This document shows positions 17,182 to 24,647 of a DNA stretch of 64,000 nt, in pieces (within the stretch, counting starts at the first letter, position 1; every line of letters starts with the position of its first letter). Position numbers and translations under genes: made by a program. The DNA comes from SW10 sp965657795. Lineage in GTDB: Bacteria > Verrucomicrobiota > Verrucomicrobiia > Verrucomicrobiales > Akkermansiaceae. The notes under the pieces are model-generated. The model saw only the letters and a program-made list of their open reading frames with translations. It was not told the DNA's origin and ran no database searches. The stretch covers positions 1 to 64,000 of the forward strand of contig CBFHQJ010000006.1 in NCBI GenBank assembly GCA_965657795.1, read 5' to 3'.

Positions 17182-18621
17182 ATGAATCACCATCCTTTCC
17201 TAAATCAAAACCGGCGCTCCTTTCTCCAGAAAAGCGGCTTCGGTTTTGGGAGCGCGGCGCTGGCTTCTTTGATGAATCAGGATGCGGCCTCGGCGGCTGA
17301 CGGACCTTTGGCGAAGCTGGGACTGCATCATGCTCCGAAGGCGAAGAGGGTGATTTATATCCACTTGGTAGGGGCTCCTTCGCATCTCGATCTTTTTGAT
17401 TTCAAACCCGAGTTGCAAAAGCGAACGGGCGAGCTTTGTCCCGACGAGTTCTTTGATCTGAACCAACTTGCCTTTATTCGTGAGCAGCCCAACCTTCTGG
17501 GAACGCCGAAGGATGATCGCTTTGCCTTTAAGAAGTGCGGTCGGTCGGGGACGGAGATTTCGAACCTTCTGCCAAACCTGCAGGGGATGGCGGATGAGAT
17601 GTGCTTTATCAAGACGCTGCATACCGAGCAATTTAATCATGCTCCGGCGCAGATGTTTGCGCTGACGGGATTCGAGAGATTCGGCCGACCGAGTATCGGG
17701 TCGTGGGCCAGTTATGGGTTGGGGAGCGAAAATCAGAATCTTCCGGGATTTGTCGTTTTGATTACGGGGCAGGTTCTCGGCGCGGGTAATAGTGCCTTCG
17801 GGAGTGGATTTTTGCCGACGATTCATCAGGGCGTGGAGTTTCGCTCGAAGGGGGATCCGGTGCTCTTTTTGTCGAATCCGGACGGCGTGTCCCATGGGGA
17901 GCGAAAACTGGTGGTGGACGTGGTTAAAGATCTCAACCAAGTCGCGCTGGATGATGTTGGTGATCCGGAGATCGCTACGCGGATCAGCCAATATGAAATG
18001 GCCTATCGCATGCAGACGAGCGTGCCGGAGTTGATGGACATTGAGAGCGAACCGAAGCGAATTCACGAAATGTATGGCACCAAGCCCGGCGAGAGCAGCT
18101 TCGCGAACAATTGTTTGCTGGCTCGCCGACTGGTGGAGCGGGGAACCCGCTTTGTTCAACTCTTTGATCAGGGTTGGGACCATCATGGCGGGGTCTTTGA
18201 GAATCTTCCCAAGAAAGCCAAGCAGGTGGATCAGCCGATCGCTGCTCTACTCAAAGATCTCAAAGAGCGCGGACTTTTGGAGGATACCCTGGTGGTCTGG
18301 AATGCCGAGTTTGGACGCACTCCGATGGCCCAGGGGACTTCGGGTGACGGTTCAACAAGGTCCAAGGCGGGGCGGGATCACCATAAGGAAGCCTACACGG
18401 TGTGGATGGCGGGCGGGGGCACCAAAGCGGGACACGTTTACGGTGAGACCGATGAATTGGGCTATGGTATCGCAAAGGATCCCGTGCATGTGCACGACTT
18501 CAATGCGACGATTCTTCATCTCCTGGGAATTGATCACGAGAGGCTGACGTTCCGCTATCAAGGAAGGCAGTTCAGACTGACCGATGTCCATGGAGAGGTC
18601 GTGAAGGGGATCCTTGCTTAA
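17182..18621 (+). CDS. DUF1501 domain protein, Tat-exported
   Basis: This 479-residue protein starts with the Tat signal QNRRSFLQKSGFGFGSAALA. The DUF1501 body contains RVIYIHLVGAPSHLDLFDFK, GWDHHGG, a WNAEFGRTPMAQ metal-site segment, AGRDHHKEAYTVWMAGGG and the C-terminal TFRYQGRQFRLTDVHGEV. It begins three bases after the PSD1 stop, so the two are translationally linked. It is a paralogue of the protein at 4716-6101 with the same C-terminal signature. It differs from alkaline phosphatases in lacking an obvious nucleophile Ser/Thr context, so enzyme activity is uncertain. Confidence 0.92.
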   Translation: MNHHPFLNQNRRSFLQKSGFGFGSAALASLMNQDAASAADGPLAKLGLHHAPKAKRVIYIHLVGAPSHLDLFDFKPELQKRTGELCPDEFFDLNQLAFIREQPNLLGTPKDDRFAFKKCGRSGTEISNLLPNLQGMADEMCFIKTLHTEQFNHAPAQMFALTGFERFGRPSIGSWASYGLGSENQNLPGFVVLITGQVLGAGNSAFGSGFLPTIHQGVEFRSKGDPVLFLSNPDGVSHGERKLVVDVVKDLNQVALDDVGDPEIATRISQYEMAYRMQTSVPELMDIESEPKRIHEMYGTKPGESSFANNCLLARRLVERGTRFVQLFDQGWDHHGGVFENLPKKAKQVDQPIAALLKDLKERGLLEDTLVVWNAEFGRTPMAQGTSGDGSTRSKAGRDHHKEAYTVWMAGGGTKAGHVYGETDELGYGIAKDPVHVHDFNATILHLLGIDHERLTFRYQGRQFRLTDVHGEVVKGILA

Positions 18622-18662
18622 TCTCTTTTGTGGCTTTAACCGAAGAGGATTATTAGGAAATC

Positions 18663-18691
18663 TTAACAGAATCGTCTTAATCCACGAAAAT
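18663..18691 (+). promoter_or_regulatory. Possible sigma-70-type promoter of rpsM-rpsK-rpsD
   Basis: TTAACA (18663-18668) and GAAAAT (18686-18691) match five and four of six consensus bases with a 17-base spacer. They place a start of transcription about 40 bases before the hairpin at 18740. A second TTGCCA at 18705 has no -10 at a good distance. Confidence 0.3.
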
Positions 18692-18739
18692 TGCTGAATT
18701 CCTCTTGCCACTAAGAGGATCTTTGATACAGAACCCGTC

Positions 18740-18776
18740 CCCGCGACAGTGCAGAAGGCATTGTTGCGGGTATTTT
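18740..18776 (+). promoter_or_regulatory. Leader hairpin with T-run directly upstream of rpsM
   Basis: Bases 18740-18752 pair with 18758-18770 in an uninterrupted 13-base stem (two G-T pairs) around the loop AGAAG. A TATTTTT run follows, and the rpsM ATG is only 22 bases after the stem. The shape is that of an intrinsic terminator, yet it lies between the upstream genes and an essential ribosomal operon. It could be an attenuator or a binding site for S4 or another operon protein, or simply the terminator of the DUF1501 operon. I see no Shine-Dalgarno sequence between stem and ATG. Confidence 0.6.
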
Positions 18777-18791
18777 TGAACATTTACGATC

Positions 18792-19160
18792 ATGGCACGA
18801 CTCTTCGGCACAGATATCCCCAATGAGAAGCGTATTGAAGCCTCTCTTCCCTACATTTTCGGCATCGGACCTTCGACTGCTTCGAAGATTCTCGATCACG
18901 CAGGCGTCAGCCCTGACATCCGCACCGGCGAACTCAGCGAAGAGCAGCTTGTAAAGATTGCGACCGTGATTCAAAACGAGAACATCCTTATCGAAGGTGA
19001 CCTTCGTCGTGAGAAGCAGGCTCAAATGAAGCGCCTCTCTTCCATCAACTGCTACCGCGGAATTCGCCACAAGCGTGGTCTTCCTGTCCGCGGTCAGCGC
19101 ACGCGCACCAACTCACGTACCCGCAAGGGTAAGCGCCGCACTGTCGGCGTGGTGAAGTAA
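18792..19160 (+). CDS. rpsM: 30S ribosomal protein S13
   Basis: This 122-residue protein is S13 over its full length. MARLFGTDIPNEKRIEASLPYIFGIG starts the helix-two-turn-helix domain. The C-terminal tail RHKRGLPVRGQRTRTNSRTRKG reaches the head of the 30S subunit near the P-site tRNA. It is the first gene of a short operon with S11 and S4. The usual upstream neighbours infA, rpmJ or secY are not here. The ATG follows the hairpin at 18740-18770 by 22 bases and has no recognisable Shine-Dalgarno sequence. Confidence 0.97.
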   Translation: MARLFGTDIPNEKRIEASLPYIFGIGPSTASKILDHAGVSPDIRTGELSEEQLVKIATVIQNENILIEGDLRREKQAQMKRLSSINCYRGIRHKRGLPVRGQRTRTNSRTRKGKRRTVGVVK

Positions 19161-19199
19161 GGTTGCTGACTACTTACAAAGAATTTCCATTCCATTAAC

Positions 19200-19826
19200 A
19201 TGGCTGAAGAAGAAAACAAAAATGAGGAGACCGAGGTCGAAGCTGCTGATGCAGTGACACCTGCGGAAACTCCAGCCCCTGAGGCGGCTGCTGAAGAAGC
19301 AGCTCCAGAAGCCACCGACGCTCCGGCGGAAGGTGACGCTCCTGTTGAGGGTGAAAGCACAGCTGAAGGCGAAGAAGCCGCAGCACCGAAGGAAGAGAAG
19401 AAGCGCGACATTTTCGCGGAGCTTCTCGGAGAAGAGGATCCTGACAAGGTCAAGATTCACAAGTCGAAGAAAAGCAAGAACGTGACCAAAGGGATCGTTC
19501 ATGTCACTGCGACCTTCAATAACACCACCGTTACCGTCACCGACGAGCGCGGAAACACCATCGGATGGTCTTCATCCGGCAAGATGGGCTTCAAGGGGTC
19601 TCGTAAGAGCACCGCTTATGCCGCCCAGGTTGTTTCTCAGGATGCTTGCCGCCAAGCGATGTCCCACGGCCTCAAAGAGGTCTTGGTTCGCGTGAAAGGA
19701 CCGGGCGCCGGACGTGAGTCCGCTGTTCGTGCCGTGCAAGGTCTCGGTGTGGATATCAATGGCATCCTCGATGTCACCCCGATTCCTCACAACGGATGCC
19801 GGCCCAAAAAGGCTCGTCGTGTTTAA
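19200..19826 (+). CDS. rpsK: 30S ribosomal protein S11 with long acidic N-terminal extension
   Basis: The protein has 208 residues, while S11 is usually about 130. Residues from about 86 onward are ordinary S11 (KNVTKGIVHVTATFNNTTVT, GPGAGRESAVRAVQGLGV, and the end PHNGCRPKKARRV). Residues 1-80 are a low-complexity extension made almost wholly of Glu, Ala, Pro, Thr and Asp, followed by KKRDIFAELLGEEDPDK. The ATG at 19200 lies 39 bases after rpsM, and the extension is in frame with no internal ATG before the core except far downstream. The extension is thus very probably translated. Its acidity contrasts with the basic core that contacts 16S rRNA near the platform and E/P sites. Confidence 0.95.
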   Translation: MAEEENKNEETEVEAADAVTPAETPAPEAAAEEAAPEATDAPAEGDAPVEGESTAEGEEAAAPKEEKKRDIFAELLGEEDPDKVKIHKSKKSKNVTKGIVHVTATFNNTTVTVTDERGNTIGWSSSGKMGFKGSRKSTAYAAQVVSQDACRQAMSHGLKEVLVRVKGPGAGRESAVRAVQGLGVDINGILDVTPIPHNGCRPKKARRV

Positions 19827-19860
19827 TTCTCTCAACCCTAATTTTTAGAAAGACAGATCA

Positions 19861-20472
19861 ATGGCACGTTATACCGGCCCAAAAGATAAAGTAAATCGTC
19901 GCTTCGGAGTCCCTCTTTTTGGGCCTTCCAAAGCTCTCGAGCGCCGCAACTACCCTCCAGGTCCTCACGGACTCCGCTCCGGACGTCGCAAGAAGTCCGA
20001 CTATGCAATCGCTCTCGGCGAGAAGCAAAAGCTTAAGTTCATCTATGGTGTTCTTGAGAAGCAGTTCCGTGGATACTTCGCAGAAGCTGGCCGTCGCCGC
20101 GGTATTACCGGTGACATCATGCTCCTCCTTCTTGAGACCCGTCTCGACAATGTTTGCTACCGCCTCGGTTTCGGAAACTCCCGGAATGCGGCTCGTCAGC
20201 TCGTTAACCACGGTCACGTGACTGTGAATGGCAAAAAGCTCGATATCCCGTCCTACCAGGTGAAAGCAGGAGACGTCATCAAGATTGGTGACCGCGCTTC
20301 TTCGCAGCAACTCGGACTTCGTATGCTCGACCTGACCCAGTCAGTTCCTCTTCAGGACTGGTTGACCCTCGATCGCGAAAAGATGGAAGGAACCGTTGCC
20401 CGCCTCCCTGAAAAGGAAGATGTCGACTCACCGGTCAATCTCCAGCTTATCGTCGAACTTTACTCTCGTTAA
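19861..20472 (+). CDS. rpsD: 30S ribosomal protein S4
   Basis: This 203-residue protein is S4, a primary 16S rRNA binding protein and often the repressor of its own operon. It starts MARYTGPKDKVNRRFGVPLFG, with an S4 RNA-binding domain around LDNVCYRLGFGNSRNAARQLVNHGHVTVNGKKLDIPSY. The zinc-binding cysteines found near the N-terminus of some S4 proteins are absent, so this is the zinc-free form. It is the last gene of the operon. A strong terminator follows 20 bases after the stop, and rpoA, the common next gene, is not present. A feedback role at the leader hairpin upstream of rpsM is possible but not shown. Confidence 0.97.
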   Translation: MARYTGPKDKVNRRFGVPLFGPSKALERRNYPPGPHGLRSGRRKKSDYAIALGEKQKLKFIYGVLEKQFRGYFAEAGRRRGITGDIMLLLLETRLDNVCYRLGFGNSRNAARQLVNHGHVTVNGKKLDIPSYQVKAGDVIKIGDRASSQQLGLRMLDLTQSVPLQDWLTLDREKMEGTVARLPEKEDVDSPVNLQLIVELYSR

Positions 20473-20491
20473 AGTTCTCCGACCTTTTCCA

Positions 20492-20526
20492 AGCCCCACT
20501 TCGTTTCGACGAGTGGGGCTTTTTCA
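20492..20526 (+). terminator. Rho-independent terminator after rpsD
   Basis: AGCCCCACT (20492-20500) pairs perfectly with AGTGGGGCT (20512-20520) and is followed by TTTTCATTT. This ends the rpsM-rpsK-rpsD transcript. Confidence 0.85.
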
Positions 20527-20668
20527 TTTACAGTGCGAGAGCTTGCTCGTCTATAGGTCTCCATTGCGTCCTGTGGTGTTGGTCTATCGGGTGCGCTTGT
20601 TCTGAAATCCCGCGAGGGCGCCGCAACTCCTTTCTTGGGTTTCCAAAAGGTTGGCTTAAGCTGAGGTT

Positions 20669-21472
20669 ATGGATGGTCTTTTGTGGTTGGTTTGGGTTGC
20701 GGTGATTGTAGCGATCGCGGTTTGGGCGTTTGGCTGCCAAAAACGAAGAAGGCAAAGGGCTCTTTTGGCGGCTGGTCCCTTGAGTGAGGAAGATCGCGGA
20801 TTCCTCAGGGACCATTTTGATCTTTGGCAAAAGATTCCGTCGGAGATTCAGACGAGATTAGAGCCCATTGTGCAGGTTTTGATTGCCGAGAAAAACTTCG
20901 AGGCATGTGGCGATTTGGAAGAGGTGAGCCGCGAAATGCAAGTGGTGGTCATGGCTCAGGCTGCGCTACTTTTGGTAGGGCGTGACCACCGTCTTTTTTC
21001 AAAATTAAGGACGGTTTTGATTTATCCGGATGCCTTCAAAGGAGGACGGGAGGAGCACGATAAAACGGTCAGGCTGGGTGAGAGCTGGGAGTCGGGATCG
21101 GTCATTCTTTCCTGGCGGAGCGTGCAACGAGGAGGTGAGGACAAAAAAGATGGGCACAACGTCGTGATCCATGAATTCGCGCATCAACTCGATCAGGAAA
21201 ACCGGCATGCAGATGGTTTGCCCGAGTTGGAAAATCGAGCTGCCATTGGAAACTGGGCTCATGCTTTTTCGGAGGCTTACGAAGATTTTTGCAAGGATCT
21301 GGATGCCGGGCGCAAGACAGTGATGGATCCGTATGGTGCGAAGAATCCCGCTGAGTTTTTTGCGGTGGCAACGGAAACATTTTTTGAGAAAGCCAAGCAG
21401 CTCCAGCGCGATTACCCCAAGTTGTATCTTCAGTTGAAGAATTTCTATGGCCTCGACCCTGTCGTCTGGTAA
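20669..21472 (+). CDS. mtfA: MtfA-family zinc-dependent peptidase
   Basis: This 267-residue protein starts with a membrane helix (about 2-22). The MtfA domain follows: LSEEDRGFLRDHFDLWQKIP, VVVMAQAALLLVGRD and the zinc motif HEFAH at 168-172 in VVIHEFAHQLDQENRHADGLP. The C-terminal AVATETFFEKAKQLQRDYPKLY fits the family, including the distal glutamate-containing helix. In E. coli MtfA binds the repressor Mlc and has peptidase activity. No Mlc or PTS gene is visible here, so the partner is unknown. The N-terminal helix suggests a membrane-anchored enzyme. The gene ends one base from the convergent rlmH. Confidence 0.9.
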   Translation: MDGLLWLVWVAVIVAIAVWAFGCQKRRRQRALLAAGPLSEEDRGFLRDHFDLWQKIPSEIQTRLEPIVQVLIAEKNFEACGDLEEVSREMQVVVMAQAALLLVGRDHRLFSKLRTVLIYPDAFKGGREEHDKTVRLGESWESGSVILSWRSVQRGGEDKKDGHNVVIHEFAHQLDQENRHADGLPELENRAAIGNWAHAFSEAYEDFCKDLDAGRKTVMDPYGAKNPAEFFAVATETFFEKAKQLQRDYPKLYLQLKNFYGLDPVVW

Positions 21473-21473
21473 T

Positions 21474-21914
21474 CTATCGATGGTATGGCTCACCACGTTT
21501 GATGGTGTAGGCGCGGTAAATTTGCTCGAGCAACACGACGAGTGCGAGTTCGTGTTGCAAGGTGAGCGGGGACAGAGCCCAGACTGCATTGGCATCCTGC
21601 CGGAGTCGCTTGGTGTGGCCGTCGGAGGCTCCGATAAGCAGTGAGATGGTTTTGATCCCCGGGTCCATCTCCCAGGTGTTGATCTTTTCGACGAGATCAG
21701 CGGTGTTCCAGTCACGGCCCCGTTCGTCGAGTGCAATTCGGAAAGTGCCTTCAGAGCGGGCGAGTAGGTCGCGTGAAACTGACTCGGAATCACCGGCCTT
21801 GAGGTAGATGAGTTCGACCTTGGCTCCCCGTTTCAGCCGTTTGAGGTATTCCTCGATTCCACTTTTGGCGTAAGCCAGAGCGGGTTTCCCGGCGGCGAAG
21901 ATTTTCCAGTTCAC
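21474..21914 (-). CDS. rlmH: 23S rRNA (pseudouridine1915-N3)-methyltransferase RlmH
   Basis: This 146-residue protein matches RlmH end to end. It starts with the strand WKIFAAGK, has the trefoil-knot SAM site LLIGASDGH and the family C-terminus LSPLTLQHELALVVLLEQIYRAYTI...GEPYHR. RlmH methylates pseudouridine 1915 in helix 69 of 23S rRNA as a dimer on assembled 70S ribosomes. Its ATG overlaps the stop of the AAA ATPase gene by four bases, so it is translated as the last gene of the pspA-like operon, an unexpected partner for a ribosome enzyme. Confidence 0.96.
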   Translation of the reverse strand: MNWKIFAAGKPALAYAKSGIEEYLKRLKRGAKVELIYLKAGDSESVSRDLLARSEGTFRIALDERGRDWNTADLVEKINTWEMDPGIKTISLLIGASDGHTKRLRQDANAVWALSPLTLQHELALVVLLEQIYRAYTIKRGEPYHR

Positions 21915-23566
21915 GATTCAAGAATATCGAGAACTGCCGGAGGAACAAATTCGCTCTCGGTCGCTTCCTTTACCGCGAGTCGCATTTGAGCCTTCAGTGT
22001 TTCGAATGGAACGGGTGGAAGGCTGCTGGAGAGAATATGCTCCATTGCCTGAAAGGGGGCGTGGGTCTTTGTTTTGACCAGTCGCACAGCCTTCACTGCG
22101 AGGGCTTCGGCGCCTCCGGGCGTGAGGAGTTCGGGAAGAAGCGGGGAAAGCTTTTGCCAGTCTTCATCCGGAATTTTGAGCCCTCGTTTTCCGCTGAGGG
22201 CACGGAGAAGAAGGAGTGTTTCGGCCGGTTCGGTCGCCGGGAAGATGGGAATCTTCACATCAATCCGGCCCGGTCGCTTGAGGTCGACTTCAATCAGGTC
22301 AGGTCGGCTCGAAGCGAGAATCCAAACCAATTTGCCACGATTGCGGGGATTGGACATCTCTTTGGCGATCATGGAATAGACCCGGCTGGAGACTCCGGAA
22401 TCACCGGAGCCACCTGCTCTCCTCCCAAGGGCTTGATCGGCTTCGTCGATGAAGACCATGCAGCGATCGAGAGCGTGAAGGAGGGAAAAGATTTTTTCAA
22501 GATTGGCTTCGGTGGAACCAACCCAGCGGTCGCGGAAGTTCTTCAGTGTAACGACTGGAACGCCAGCTTCACCGGCGAGGCATTCGGCAAGATAGGTTTT
22601 GCCGGTGCCCACGGGACCGCAGAAAAGGTAACCCATGGGCATGGCCTCGAGTTCGTCACGACGCCAAAGGTCGAGGTCGAGTTTGAGCCATTCCTTGGCG
22701 ATATCGAGGCCGATGACGCCGTCGAGCGAGCGATCCGGCTCGACGAACTCGATAAGCCCGGCGCAGTCGCGCTCGACGAGTTGCTTTTTGAGCGCGCTGA
22801 AATCGTTCTCTGCCAGCGGTCTGTCATCGTAATGACGACGAAGGAGAAGGTCTTCGACCGCGCTGCCAGTCGCGCCACGGAGTCGGGCTGCGGCCCATGG
22901 CAGTCGCTCGTTGATGCTGGCAACTGCCTTGGAGCAAGTTGGTGCGAGGGTTTCCATCACCCCGGTGAGTTCTTTGGTGGAAGGCAATGGGACCTCGATA
23001 TCGGCCACCGAAGGGTGGTTCGCAACGAGGGGATGGAGACCAGTGAGGTTTTCCGAGAGTAGAAAGACGGCTTGCCCGTGGCGTGCGAGATTGGCTTCCG
23101 AAGCCCACGATTGCCAAACGCTGGCGAGTGCGTGGAGATCATAGTTGAGGGCGTTGGGCAGGCTCGGGCACATTAAGTGAGCGCCTTTGAGAATGATCGC
23201 GATCTTTGGGGCTTTGGCGCCGACATGATTGAGATTCCTGGCGTATGTGAGGTAGCGCCCCAGAAAACGTGAGGCCTTGAGAGGCTGGGTCGGAAGCTGG
23301 ACCTCATTTTTGAGACTAGGCCAGGTTGAAAAGACCTCCTTGCCTCGTTCCACTTCAACTCCGCCGCCAAGATCGTAGGTTAAGACAACGTCGAATCGGG
23401 GGAGGAGAACTTCGCTGAGGAATTCGCTGAGATTGCCCAGAGAGGGCTTTTTTCCGGGCAGGTAAAAGCGATCGTCGACATTTCCGTGAAGAACAAAGCA
23501 GCCTGCCGAGCCGCTCTCATAACGAGCGACTACTTCGTTGGCCCAAGATGGAAGAGATGAGCTCAT
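21911..23566 (-). CDS. AAA+ ATPase next to a PspA-like protein
   Basis: This 551-residue protein has a C-terminal AAA+ module with Walker A GPVGTGKT (317-324), Walker B VFIDEAD (371-377), a sensor-1 region ILASSRPDLI and an arginine-finger-like RPGRID (431-436). The pattern is closest to Cdc48/Vps4/FtsH-type remodellers. The first 240 residues resemble an AAA fold that has lost its Walker motifs (FVLHGNVDD, IAIILKGAHL), so this may be a two-module enzyme with one active ring. The gene overlaps the upstream small membrane gene by four bases and rlmH by four, so all are coupled. Next to a PspA-like coat protein, an ATPase that disassembles membrane filaments is a reasonable inference. Confidence 0.85.
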   Translation of the reverse strand: MSSSLPSWANEVVARYESGSAGCFVLHGNVDDRFYLPGKKPSLGNLSEFLSEVLLPRFDVVLTYDLGGGVEVERGKEVFSTWPSLKNEVQLPTQPLKASRFLGRYLTYARNLNHVGAKAPKIAIILKGAHLMCPSLPNALNYDLHALASVWQSWASEANLARHGQAVFLLSENLTGLHPLVANHPSVADIEVPLPSTKELTGVMETLAPTCSKAVASINERLPWAAARLRGATGSAVEDLLLRRHYDDRPLAENDFSALKKQLVERDCAGLIEFVEPDRSLDGVIGLDIAKEWLKLDLDLWRRDELEAMPMGYLFCGPVGTGKTYLAECLAGEAGVPVVTLKNFRDRWVGSTEANLEKIFSLLHALDRCMVFIDEADQALGRRAGGSGDSGVSSRVYSMIAKEMSNPRNRGKLVWILASSRPDLIEVDLKRPGRIDVKIPIFPATEPAETLLLLRALSGKRGLKIPDEDWQKLSPLLPELLTPGGAEALAVKAVRLVKTKTHAPFQAMEHILSSSLPPVPFETLKAQMRLAVKEATESEFVPPAVLDILES

Positions 23567-23727
23567 TCGACGTCTTCGGGGTCAGGGAGATCGAGAACCT
23601 CCGGGACACCGGGATCTTCGTGCTCCTCAGGTTGCTTATCAATGTGGGTTTTGATCCAGATTCCGCCGCCTGCGAGGGTGGCGAGAATTATGAGCAAAAT
23701 CCAACGCAACCAAGGGCGTTTCATCAT
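23563..23727 (-). CDS. Small single-pass membrane protein in the PspA-AAA operon
   Basis: The minus strand encodes 54 residues from ATGATG at 23727. MMKRPWLR is basic, then comes one hydrophobic helix WILLIILATLAGGGIWI, then an acidic proline-rich tail ending DLPDPEDVE. The stop TGA overlaps the ATG of the AAA ATPase (ATGA at 23563-23566), and the start is nine bases after the pspA-like stop. This tight spacing on both sides supports a real gene. The charge pattern predicts the N-terminus in the cytoplasm and the acidic tail outside. It recalls the small membrane partners (PspB/PspC) of other PspA systems in position only, not in sequence. Confidence 0.65.
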   Translation of the reverse strand: MMKRPWLRWILLIILATLAGGGIWIKTHIDKQPEEHEDPGVPEVLDLPDPEDVE

Positions 23728-23736
23728 TTCAGGAGA

Positions 23737-24495
23737 TTACTGGGACTCGGAAGTCGGTCCCATCGAGCCTTTTGTGGTTTCGGAAGGCGCGCTGTCACCA
23801 GCAGGCTTGTCTGATTCCAGCTCGATTCCTTCCGATGCGGCAAAATCGGCGAGGGCGAGCTCGGCGAGAGCGTCTTGCTCGGCAGCGGTTTCGTTGATGC
23901 CAGTCATGTCGAGCTGATCCTTGGCAACGCGGGCGCGGCCAGCAGCTTTGGTGCGCTCATCCTCAACCATTTCTTCGAGGCGGTTGAGGGTGTCTCCGGA
24001 GCCGCCAATGTCAGTCACCATTCCGGAAGCCATTTCATTGAGCTCGGCCATCGCCTTGGTGGACTTCATTTCGTCGAGATCGCGGGTGAGTTGCTCAATC
24101 CGGTCGCGAGCCTGCTTCACTGAGACGTCGCGAGCTTTCACGAGCTCTTTGTAGCGGGCGTCGGCTTCTTCCATCTGCTCGCGAACGCTGTCGTGCTCAC
24201 GATCAACGGTCTGAAGTTGAAGGGCGAGCTTGCCGGCTGCCTCGCGATTGCCAGCCTTGAGGTTGGCGGCGGTTTTGGCACGTAGTTCGGTTTCCTCGCG
24301 GTCGAGTTTTTTGGCTTTCGACATCAATTTTTCGACGAGTCCGGCGTGGCCTGCGAGGCCTTTGTTGAATTCAGCAATCTGCTTGCGGAGGTTTTCTTTC
24401 TCGACGTCGAGAAGAGCTTCGGGGTTTCGTTTTTCGAGGCCGCCGATGAAGAGACCGAAGAATCCTTTAATGAGGTTTTTGAGGCGTTTGAACAT
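23737..24495 (-). CDS. PspA/IM30-like coiled-coil protein
   Basis: This 252-residue protein starts MFKRLKNLIKGFFGLFIGGLEKRNPEALL, an amphipathic helix of the kind PspA uses to sit on membranes. A long predicted coiled coil (about 30-165) rich in Glu, Lys and Ala follows, including REQMEEADARYKELVKARDV. The tail holds ALAELALADFAASEGIEL and an acidic end. PspA/IM30 proteins belong to the ESCRT-III superfamily and form rods that protect or remodel the inner membrane. This gene heads an operon with a small membrane protein, an AAA+ ATPase and rlmH. No PspF-type enhancer-binding regulator is visible. Confidence 0.8.
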   Translation of the reverse strand: MFKRLKNLIKGFFGLFIGGLEKRNPEALLDVEKENLRKQIAEFNKGLAGHAGLVEKLMSKAKKLDREETELRAKTAANLKAGNREAAGKLALQLQTVDREHDSVREQMEEADARYKELVKARDVSVKQARDRIEQLTRDLDEMKSTKAMAELNEMASGMVTDIGGSGDTLNRLEEMVEDERTKAAGRARVAKDQLDMTGINETAAEQDALAELALADFAASEGIELESDKPAGDSAPSETTKGSMGPTSESQ

Positions 24496-24647
24496 AGATT
24501 CAGCAAATGTTAAACAAAGTTTGCGTCATGCCGGGGCATCCTGCAAGGCGGGACGAGGAGAAAACGAAGGGAATTTTGTAAGTGCTCGGAGGACGAATTT
24601 TACTTTGTTACTTTTCGAGAGGGTCGGCAGATTAAGGGGAAAGGACG

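Noticed and set aside
17200..18186. Long antisense ORF over the DUF1501 gene
   Set aside because: Shadow frame; the DUF1501 signature is on the plus strand.
21986..23062. Long plus-strand ORF opposite the AAA+ ATPase
   Set aside because: Shadow frame of a gene with complete Walker motifs.
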